Below, in pieces: positions 7,010 to 13,679 of a DNA stretch of 25,354 nucleotides. The DNA lies in NCBI GenBank assembly GCA_001593875.1, contig LUCA01000003.1, forward strand, positions 1-25,354, given 5' to 3'. Source of the stretch: Candidatus Bathyarchaeota archaeon B23. GTDB lineage: Archaea > Thermoproteota > Bathyarchaeia > TCS64 > B23. Within the stretch, counting starts at the first letter, position 1; each line of letters opens with the position of its first letter. The notes beneath the pieces are model-generated. The model searched no databases. It was not told the DNA's origin and saw only the letters and a list, made by a program, of their open reading frames with translations. A program made the position numbers and the translations under genes.

Positions 7010-8041
7010 TTGAAGACGATTAGGGTTGTCTCTTATGGTGTAGGCGTCATAGGGAGGAAGATCGCCGACCACCTCCTCTCCAAGGAGGGCGTCGAGACCG
7101 TCGGCGCCATAGACATCGACCCCAACAAGGTGGGCAAAGACCTGGGGGAACTACTGGGCAGGGAATCCATAGGCGTAGTGGTCTCCGAAAAGGTCGACGA
7201 GGTGCTCTCATCGACGAAGCCCGACGTCGTCGTCCACGCCACCCTGTCCTACCTCAGGGACACCTACCAACAGTTCGAGGGGATACTGAAGCACGGCGTC
7301 GACGTCGTCTCCACCTGCGAGGAATTGGCCTTCCCCTACGCCACCGAGGAGGGGAGGGCCTACGCGGAGAAGCTCGATGAGCTAGCCAAGGAGCAGGGGG
7401 CGACGCTGGTGGGGACCGGCATAAACCCCGGCTTCCTCATGGATACGCTGCCGCTGCTGTTGACCGGCGTCTGCGTCGAGATCAACCGAGTTGAGGTGGT
7501 GAGGCAGATGGATGCGGCGACGAGGCGCATCCCCTTCCAGAAGAAGATCGGGGCGGGGCTCACCGTGGAGGAGTTCAAGAAGAAGATCGAGGGCGGCGAG
7601 ATCACCGGCCACGTCGGCCTGGTTCAGTCCATCGGGATGATCGCCGACACCCTCGGCTGGGTCCTAGACCGCATAGAGGTGGAGCCCGTCGAGCCCGTCG
7701 TCCTCGAGAGAGACGTGAGGAGCGACTACGTCGAGGTGCCTAAGGGGTATAACGCAGGCCTGAGGCAGAAGGCCCACGGCATCATGGGCGGCGAGAAGGC
7801 CATCACCCTGGACTTCAGGGCCTACATCGGGGCTGAGGAGGAGTATGACAGCGTCACCATCGACGGCGTCCCTCCGATCCATCAGAAGATATCGCCCTGC
7901 GTCCATGGGGACTTCGGAACCATCGGCGTCATCACCAACATGATACCCATCGTCATCAAGGCAGAGCCGGGGCTGAAGACGATGAGGGACCTGCCGCTGA
8001 TCCACGCCACGCCGGTCCATATGGGGAGATACCTGGAGTAA
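7010..8041 (+). CDS. 2,4-diaminopentanoate dehydrogenase-like (DapB-related) NAD(P)-binding oxidoreductase
   Basis: 343 residues. The N terminus, VVSYGVGVIGRKIADHL, is a Rossmann nucleotide-binding motif. It is followed by VVHATLSYLRDTY and the conserved core GTGINPGFLMDTLPLLL (about 137-153). This is COG3804, the family of 2,4-diaminopentanoate dehydrogenase (Ord) from ornithine fermentation, and is related to dihydrodipicolinate reductase. It is longer than true DapB (about 230-270) and lacks an obvious DapB catalytic segment, so lysine biosynthesis is unlikely. No ornithine aminomutase or OrtAB genes are in the window, so the substrate is not fixed. The start is TTG: the in-frame stop at 7004-7006 leaves no upstream option, and ATG 7003 is in another frame. 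It converges on the D-aminoacylase gene, 17 bases away. Confidence 0.75.
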   Translation: MKTIRVVSYGVGVIGRKIADHLLSKEGVETVGAIDIDPNKVGKDLGELLGRESIGVVVSEKVDEVLSSTKPDVVVHATLSYLRDTYQQFEGILKHGVDVVSTCEELAFPYATEEGRAYAEKLDELAKEQGATLVGTGINPGFLMDTLPLLLTGVCVEINRVEVVRQMDAATRRIPFQKKIGAGLTVEEFKKKIEGGEITGHVGLVQSIGMIADTLGWVLDRIEVEPVEPVVLERDVRSDYVEVPKGYNAGLRQKAHGIMGGEKAITLDFRAYIGAEEEYDSVTIDGVPPIHQKISPCVHGDFGTIGVITNMIPIVIKAEPGLKTMRDLPLIHATPVHMGRYLE

Positions 8042-8058
8042 AAAGGGGAGAGTTAGAC

Positions 8059-9670
8059 CTACCTTTTTCTCAGCGTCCTCCCACCCAGCTCTCCCGTCAG
8101 CTCGCCGTCGGCGACCTCCACGACGCCGTTGACTATGACGTATTCGATGCCCTCCGGGAATTGATGTGGATTCTCGAAGGTGGCCTTGTCGATGATGGTT
8201 TTGGGGTTGAAGAGGACGATGTCGGCCTTGAAGCCTGGTCTGAGGAGGCCTCGGTCCCGGAGGGCGAACGGGGGCGGAGGTCATCTTCCTCACCGCCTCC
8301 TCCAGGGTGAGGAGGCCCAGCTCCCTGACGTAGCGGCCCAGCACCCTGGGATAGGTGCCGTAGTATCTTGGATGAGGCTTGCCGTGGGACATCGGCCCCC
8401 TGGGCGAGGCGCTGAGGGCGTCGGTCCCCACCATCTGGAGGGGATGTCTCAGGATGCGTCTCACATCCTCCTCATCCATGGCGAAGATGATCATGCCCAC
8501 AGCCCCCTCCTCCTGGAGGAGGAGGTTGACGACCGCCGTGAACTCATCTGGGTCCCCTCGAAGCTCCTTCACCTCGACGAGGTTCTTCCCCTCAGCGGCC
8601 TTGTTCCTCTCCGTCTGGACGTGGGAGATGTAGATGTTCTCCCACCCCAGCTCCTCGACGAAGTTCTCCCACCCCGGCAGCCCCCTCTCGACGTCTCGGC
8701 GCATACGTTCACGGAGCTCAGGGTCCCTAAGCCTCTCCAGCAGCTTCTCCATCCCCCCCTCATGGGCCCAGGGGGGCAGCAGGGTTGCGAGGCTCGTCGC
8801 CCCAGCCCTGTAGGGGTATTGATCGCAGGTGACGTCGACGCCCCGCCGGCGGGCCTCCTCCATCATCTTCAGGGTCTCCGTGCTCTTACCCCACATCTCC
8901 CTGCTCGCAGCCTTGTGGTGTGATATCTCCACCGGCAGCCCCGCCTCCTCCCCTATGCGTATCGCCTCCCCCACGGCCTCTAGGAGGGCCTTCCCCTCGC
9001 CTCTGATGTGGGAGGCGTAGACGCCGCCGTATCGGGCTGCCACCTTAGCCAGCTCTATGATCTCCTCCGTCTTCGCAAAGCATCCTGGGGGGTAGATGAG
9101 GCCTGTGCTCAGCCCGTAGGCTCCGGCCTCCATCGCCTCAGCTGTCAGCCTCCTCATCTCCTCCAGCTCCTCCGCCGTCGGCTCCCGGGCCTCATAGCCC
9201 ATCGCCGCCACCCTTATGGAGCCGTGGCCGACGAGATGCGCCATGTTGACGCCGAGCCTCCGCCCCTCCATCTCAGTTAGGTATTCGTCGAAGGTGGTCC
9301 AGGTGATCTTCAGCTCCAACGCCGGCGGCAGCCACCTCTTCGCCTGACGCTCCATCAACTCCCTCAACTCCGGGTTCACGGGCGCCAGGCTGGAGCCGCA
9401 GTTCCCCGCGATGACGGTGGTGATCCCCTGCATCACCAGGCTCTCCATCTCCGGGAAGACGGGGGCGACGGCGTCGGCGTGGCTGTGGGGGTCTATGAAG
9501 CCGGGCGCTGCCACCAAGCCCTCGGCGTCGATAACCCTCTCCGCCTCGACGCCCCTCAATCTCCCGACGGCCGCGATGGCGTCGTCTTCTACGGCTATAT
9601 CCCCCCTAAACCAGGGTCCACCGGCTCCGTCGACGATCTTGGCGCCTCTTATGAGGAGATCGTAAACCAC
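8059..9670 (-). CDS. N-acyl-D-amino-acid deacylase (D-aminoacylase), frameshifted near the 3' end
   Basis: An amidohydrolase-fold zinc enzyme that removes the acyl group from N-acyl-D-amino acids. Visible motifs are PHSHAD (61-66, metal ligands), GNCGSS with the conserved Cys91, HLVGHGSIR, YASHIRGEG, ISHHKAAS and MVGTDALS, in the family order. After KMTSAP (about residue 465) the open frame turns into Pro/Arg-rich nonsense that runs antisense through the neighbouring gene to 7664. The true C terminus (RDRGLLRPGF ... ADIVLFNPK ... IVNGVVEVADGEL ... GGRTLRKR, stop 8059-8061) continues in another frame. The switch falls at a run of five G on the plus strand (8270-8274); skipping one base restores the frame, and loss of a few residues is also possible. 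Start is GTG 9670, with a GTTAAATCA box about 20 bases upstream. The indel may be a sequencing error, a MAG artefact or genuine inactivation. Confidence 0.88.
8064..8068 (+). terminator. Possible oligo-T terminator after the DapB-related gene
   Basis: A run of five T lies 23 bases after the stop of the plus-strand gene, inside the 3' end of the opposing aminoacylase. Archaeal transcription often stops at such runs without a hairpin. Weak evidence. Confidence 0.25.
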
Positions 9671-9715
9671 AGTTGATCCCAGATAATGATTTAACGTCAG
9701 CCTTTAAGCCTCTCG

Positions 9716-10522
9716 TCACTCCAGGCCTAGGCGCTCTCGGAGCAGCCTACACTTCTCCGTCGCCGACTCCACCGCCCTCATGAAGGCGGTCATGATGCCC
9801 GAGTCCTCCAGCTGGTAGATGCCCTCGATGGTCGTCCCGCCGGGGGTGGTGACCATCTCCTTCACCTTCGAGGTGTCGAGGCTGCCCTCCAACACCAGCT
9901 TCGCCGTCCCCAGGACGGCTTGGGCTGAGGAGCGGAGCGCCAGCTCCCGTGGGAGACCCACCTTCAGCCCGGCGTAGAGGAGGGCGTCGATGACTATGGC
10001 TATATAGGCCGGCCCGCTTCCGCTGAGGCCCGTGATGGCGTCGAGATACTTCTCCTCCACCTCCTCGCAGGTTCCCAGGGTGGAGAGCAGCCGATGGATC
10101 AGCTCCCTATCCTCCTCCGTGACGACCTCATCGCAGGCGTAGGCCGTGAAGGCCCCGCCGACGAGGGCTGCGATGTTGGGCATGGTCCTCACATATCTGG
10201 CCCCTGGGGCGATGGAGCGGTAGTAGCTGAGGGGGATGATGGCTGCGGTGGAGACGACGAGCTTACCCTCCACCAGGTCTTCGACACCCCTGAGGACGGC
10301 GGCCACGTCGTTGGGCTTGACGCAGAGGAAGACCACGTCGGCCTCCCCGGCAGCCCAGCGATTATCCCTCGTCGCCTCGACGCCCAGCTCCTCCAGCGGC
10401 CTGAGCCTCTCAACCCTTCTCCTGGTGGCTATCACCCTATCGGCCGCACGGCTCTCCATAAGGCGGCGGGCGATGGCTCCGCCGATGACGCCCGCCCCGA
10501 TGACGGCTACGCAAAGGGTCAT
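9716..10522 (-). CDS. proC: Pyrroline-5-carboxylate reductase
   Basis: 268 residues from ATG 10522. It reduces 1-pyrroline-5-carboxylate to proline with NAD(P)H, the last step of proline synthesis. The N-terminal Rossmann motif is VAVIGAGVIGGAIARRLM, followed by VVFLCVKPNDV, VRTMPNIAALVGGAFTAY and the signature ITGLSGSGPAYIAIVIDAL. The helical dimerisation domain has KEMVTTPGGTTIEGI near the C terminus. Length matches the family. A GTG three codons earlier (10531) is open, but GGTG six bases before ATG 10522 and the family start favour the ATG. Its promoter box CTTTAAAT overlaps the enolase stop codon. The D-aminoacylase start is 45 bases downstream on the same strand. Confidence 0.94.
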   Translation of the reverse strand: MTLCVAVIGAGVIGGAIARRLMESRAADRVIATRRRVERLRPLEELGVEATRDNRWAAGEADVVFLCVKPNDVAAVLRGVEDLVEGKLVVSTAAIIPLSYYRSIAPGARYVRTMPNIAALVGGAFTAYACDEVVTEEDRELIHRLLSTLGTCEEVEEKYLDAITGLSGSGPAYIAIVIDALLYAGLKVGLPRELALRSSAQAVLGTAKLVLEGSLDTSKVKEMVTTPGGTTIEGIYQLEDSGIMTAFMRAVESATEKCRLLRERLGLE

Positions 10523-10561
10523 GGAATTCACCGATATTGACTCAAACTCCCCTAGACAACC

Positions 10562-10569
10562 ATTTAAAG
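10562..10569 (-). promoter_or_regulatory. TATA-like box of proC, overlapping the enolase stop codon
   Basis: On the minus strand CTTTAAAT contains the enolase TAA stop. It lies about 40-47 bases before the proC ATG, giving a predicted start near 10538 and a leader of about 16 bases. Confidence 0.45.
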
Positions 10570-11832
10570 CCTTCGCGGCAGCCCCCTGGGGTAGCGGGCC
10601 CTACCCCCCAGGCGTTCCTCGATGCGGAGCAGCCTGTTATACTTCGCCGTGCGCTCCCCCCGGCAGGGGGCTCCAGCCTTTATCTGGCCGCAGCCGAGGG
10701 CGACGGAGAGGTCTGCGACGAAGGGGTCCTCCGTCTCCCCGGATCGATGAGAGGCCATCACCCCGTAGCCGCTGCTCATCGCCAGCTCCGCCGCCTCCAG
10801 GGCCTCCGTCAGCGTCCCCACCTGGTTCACCTTCCATAGTAGAGCGTTGGCAGCCCCCATATCGATGCCCCTCCTAAGCCTCTCCACGTTGGTGGCGAAG
10901 AGGTCGTCGCCGACGACCTGGATGCCGAGAAGCCTCGTCGCCTCGGCGAAGCCCTCAAAGTCCTCCTCCTGAAACGGGTCCTCGATGGAGATGATGTGAT
11001 ACACCCTCACCAGCTCCTCGTAGTAGTCGAGGAGCTCCCCCCGGCTGAGGAGGCCGCCGGCGATCCTATAGCCCTCTGGGCCGTAGAGGGTGGAGGCCGC
11101 CGAGTCGAGGGCGGGGGAGACGACTCGGCTGTAGCCCAACTCCTCTACGGCCCAGAGGATGGCCTCTAGGGCCTCCTCAGCCCTCCTCATGGGCGGGCTG
11201 AAGCCCCCCTCATCGCCGACGTTTATCGCTGACCGTCCATACCGCTCGATTAGAAGCCTCCTCAGCTCGTGGTAGACCTCTGACCCCATCCTGAGGGCCT
11301 CCCTGAAGCTCTCAGCCCCCACGGGGGCGATCATGAACTCCTGGAAGTCCAGCTCGTTTCCGGCGTGCCTCCCGCCGTTGATGACGTTGAGGAAGGGGAT
11401 AGGCATCAGGTCGGCGTCTAATCCGCCGACGTATTCATAGAGCTGGAGGCCGAGGGAGGCCGCTGCGGCCTTGGCGCAGGCGATGGAGACGGCCAAGACG
11501 GCGTTGGCTCCGAGGCGGGCCTTATTCCCGGTTCCGTCGAGCTCGATCATCAACTCGTCGATGACCCTCTGCTCCCGGACATCCAAGCCCCTAAGCCTGG
11601 GGGCGATCACCTCGACGACGTTGGACACGGCCTTGAGGACGCCCATGCCGTGGAATCGGCGGTCGCCGTCCCTCAGCTCCACCGCCTCATGGCGCCCCCA
11701 GGAGGCCCCGCTGGGCACCGAGGCCATCCCGTGGGCTCCTCCCTCCGTCTCCACCTCCACCTCGACGGTGGGGTTACCCCTGGAATCCAGAACCTCCCTG
11801 GCCCTAACCCTGGTGATGCTGTAGCGCCCCAA
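10564..11832 (-). CDS. eno: Enolase (phosphopyruvate hydratase)
   Basis: 422 residues; converts 2-phosphoglycerate to phosphoenolpyruvate in glycolysis/gluconeogenesis with Mg2+. The N terminus has VRAREVLDSRGNPTVEVEV, followed by SVPSGASWG, NGGRHAGNELDFQEFMI and NVGDEGGFSPP. The metal ligands lie in SPALDSAAS, SIEDPFQEED and VVGDDLFATN. The signature is WKVNQVGTLTEALEA with SHRSGETEDPF and GQIKAGAPCRGERTAKYN. The residue before the catalytic Lys is Trp, where Ile is usual. Start is TTG 11832; no ATG, GTG or TTG follows before the AREVLDSRGNP motif, so the TTG is almost forced. It is divergent from trxB across 62 bases. Confidence 0.97.
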   Translation of the reverse strand: MGRYSITRVRAREVLDSRGNPTVEVEVETEGGAHGMASVPSGASWGRHEAVELRDGDRRFHGMGVLKAVSNVVEVIAPRLRGLDVREQRVIDELMIELDGTGNKARLGANAVLAVSIACAKAAAASLGLQLYEYVGGLDADLMPIPFLNVINGGRHAGNELDFQEFMIAPVGAESFREALRMGSEVYHELRRLLIERYGRSAINVGDEGGFSPPMRRAEEALEAILWAVEELGYSRVVSPALDSAASTLYGPEGYRIAGGLLSRGELLDYYEELVRVYHIISIEDPFQEEDFEGFAEATRLLGIQVVGDDLFATNVERLRRGIDMGAANALLWKVNQVGTLTEALEAAELAMSSGYGVMASHRSGETEDPFVADLSVALGCGQIKAGAPCRGERTAKYNRLLRIEERLGGRARYPRGLPRRL

Positions 11833-11836
11833 CCCG

Positions 11837-11867
11837 CTTTAAAGGGGGAGGGGGAGGGGAAAAGTCT
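11837..11867. promoter_or_regulatory. Divergent eno / trxB promoter region
   Basis: CTTTAAAG (11837-11844) is a perfect palindrome. It suits trxB, giving a predicted start near 11870 and a leader of about 25 bases. It lies only about 5 bases from the eno TTG, too close to serve eno unless that start is wrong. The minus-strand AGACTTTTCC (11867-11858) is better placed for eno and would give a leaderless transcript. Confidence 0.4.
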
Positions 11868-11894
11868 TCTCCACCAACCCCCTAAACCTATGGG

Positions 11895-12824
11895 ATGAAG
11901 GCTGAGAGATGGGAGCTCATCGTCCTGGGAGCCGGCCCAGCGGGGTTGGCCGCAGGCCTCTACGCCGCCAGAGGCGGCTTGGAGACGGTTCTACTGGAGG
12001 CCAACGTCCCCGGAGGCCTCACCCTGGAGGCGCCGAGGATAGAGAACTACCCAGGCTTCCCGGGGGGCATCCTGGGTCGGGAGCTGGCGGCGAGGATGGT
12101 GGAGCAGTGCGTGGAGGCCGGAGCGGAGATCAGGTATCCCGAGGAGGCCCTGAAGATGGAGGTGGGGGAGATCCACAGGGTGGAGACCGATGGGGGGAGC
12201 TATGAGGGGGAAGTCCTCATCATAGCGACAGGGACCAGGCATAGGGAGCTGGGAGCTCCAGGGGAGCGGAGGCTTCTGGGCCGTGGAGTCAGCTACTGCG
12301 CCCTCTGCGACGGCCCCCTCTTCAGAGGCCGCCCCGTGGCCGTCGTAGGCGGGGGAAACACCGCCGCAGCCGAGGCTCTATACCTCTCCGAGATCGCCTC
12401 AGAGGTGACCCTCATCCACAGGAGGCCCTCCCTCAGGGCTGAGGGGGCGCTGGTGGAGGCCCTGGAGGGGAGGGGTGTGAGACTCCTCCTCAACGCCGTC
12501 GTGGAGGAGATCGAGGGGGAGGAATACGTCGAGGGGTTGAGGCTGAGAGTTGAGAGGAGACCGCTGGAACTGGAGGTGGAGGCCGTCTTCATCTCCGTAG
12601 GCCGGGAGCCCAACAGCCGGCTGGCGGGGGAGGCAGGCGTCGAGGTGGACGATGGAGGCTACATCGTCGTCGACGAGAGGCAGCGAACCAACCTCCAGGG
12701 CGTCTACGCCGCCGGAGACGTGACCAACAGGCCCTACAAGCAGATCGGGACAGCTGTCGGGCAGGGCATAACGGCAGCTCTAGAGGCCTATGGATACGTC
12801 AGGAGACCCTACTACTGGGAGTAG
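11895..12824 (+). CDS. trxB: Thioredoxin-disulfide reductase-like flavoprotein
   Basis: 309 residues. FAD site VLGAGPAGLAAGLYAARGG (10-28), substrate-side ENYPGFPGG, redox-active CALC (Cys135-Cys138 in SYCALCDGPL), second dinucleotide site VVGGGNTAAAEAL and C-terminal FAD motif GVYAAGDVTNRPYKQIGTAVGQG. The order and length are those of low-molecular-weight TrxB. The active site reads CALC rather than the common CATC. In archaea such proteins may use NADPH, NADH or another donor; HRRPSLRAEG in the second domain is compatible with NADPH binding but does not prove it. It is followed after 6 bases by a phosphatase-superfamily gene, probably the same transcript. No thioredoxin is nearby. Confidence 0.92.
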   Translation: MKAERWELIVLGAGPAGLAAGLYAARGGLETVLLEANVPGGLTLEAPRIENYPGFPGGILGRELAARMVEQCVEAGAEIRYPEEALKMEVGEIHRVETDGGSYEGEVLIIATGTRHRELGAPGERRLLGRGVSYCALCDGPLFRGRPVAVVGGGNTAAAEALYLSEIASEVTLIHRRPSLRAEGALVEALEGRGVRLLLNAVVEEIEGEEYVEGLRLRVERRPLELEVEAVFISVGREPNSRLAGEAGVEVDDGGYIVVDERQRTNLQGVYAAGDVTNRPYKQIGTAVGQGITAALEAYGYVRRPYYWE

Positions 12825-12830
12825 GCTGAG

Positions 12831-13679
12831 ATGACGCTCGAATCCGAAGACCCTTCCACGGACCCCATCCCCTCGACGCCCTCGCCCTACGACATGCGCT
12901 CCATAGCCCCCACCGTCTGCGGAGTTCTAGGCGTCAGACCCCCCTCCTCAGCGGAGGCCGAGGCCATCGCGGAGGCCGTCAGGCCTCTAGGCGTCGTCGA
13001 ACACCTCGCCGTCGTGGTCCTAGACGCCTTCGGCATCTCCACTTGGAGGCGTGTGAAGGCCGTGACGCCCACCTTCAACGCCCTCGCCGAGCGCCACAGC
13101 CTCATCATCAGGGCCGTCTACCCCACGATCACGCCCGTCAACTTCGCCACCATGGTCACCGGCGCAGGCCCGGAGAGACATGGGATCAGGGAGAGAACCC
13201 AGCGCATCAGGCTTGAGACCGTCTTCGACGTCCTGAGGGAGGGGGAGATGACCTCGGCGACGGCCGCCAGAGCCCTGAGCAGCCTCGGGATGCTCATCTC
13301 ACCCCACGTCGATCAACCGGGGATAGCGGCCTCCAACAGGGATGAGGAGGTCTGCCGAATCGCCTTGGAGGCCCTGGAGAGGGGTGTGAACCTCCTATGG
13401 GTTCAGCTCCTAGACGTCGACGAGGCCGGACATCGATACGGCCCCCTCAGCCGGGAGGGGAGGGAGGCGGCGGCGAGGTGTGATAGACATCTGAGGGCGA
13501 TAGCCGAGGCCGCTGAGCGTCGTGGATTCAGCCTCATAGCCCTGGCGGATCATGGGCAGCATGGGGAGGTGGTCGACGGGGTTGTCAAGGGAACCCACGG
13601 CTCGAGGAGGGAGGAGGACCTCTACGTCCCCCTCCTATGGAGGGGGCATCGAGAGATCGGTGGGGTACTTAAGCCTTGA
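12831..13679 (+). CDS. Alkaline phosphatase superfamily / type I phosphodiesterase-like metallohydrolase
   Basis: 282 residues without a signal peptide, so probably cytoplasmic. The two-metal core of the superfamily can be followed: VVVLDAFG (first Asp), PTITPVNFATMVTG with a likely Thr nucleophile followed by ERHGI, LLDVDEAGHRYG (Asp and His), LADHGQHGE (Asp-His) and GTHGSRREED (His). Relatives include nucleotide pyrophosphatases and cofactor-independent phosphoglycerate mutase; with about 282 residues it lacks the large insert of the mutase. Substrate unknown. It sits 6 bases after trxB with a GGCTGAG just before its ATG. Its TGA abuts the stop codon of the opposing Lon-like gene with no spacer. 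Confidence 0.8.
   Translation: MTLESEDPSTDPIPSTPSPYDMRSIAPTVCGVLGVRPPSSAEAEAIAEAVRPLGVVEHLAVVVLDAFGISTWRRVKAVTPTFNALAERHSLIIRAVYPTITPVNFATMVTGAGPERHGIRERTQRIRLETVFDVLREGEMTSATAARALSSLGMLISPHVDQPGIAASNRDEEVCRIALEALERGVNLLWVQLLDVDEAGHRYGPLSREGREAAARCDRHLRAIAEAAERRGFSLIALADHGQHGEVVDGVVKGTHGSRREEDLYVPLLWRGHREIGGVLKP

Noticed and set aside
7664..8058. C-terminal extension of the D-aminoacylase frame through the neighbouring gene
   Set aside because: After the frameshift the translation is Pro/Arg/Gln nonsense antisense to the DapB-related gene; the conserved C terminus is in another frame ending at 8059.
8180..8923. 247-residue plus-strand frame within the aminoacylase gene
   Set aside because: Low-complexity antisense shadow without motifs; the aminoacylase motifs on the minus strand are clear.
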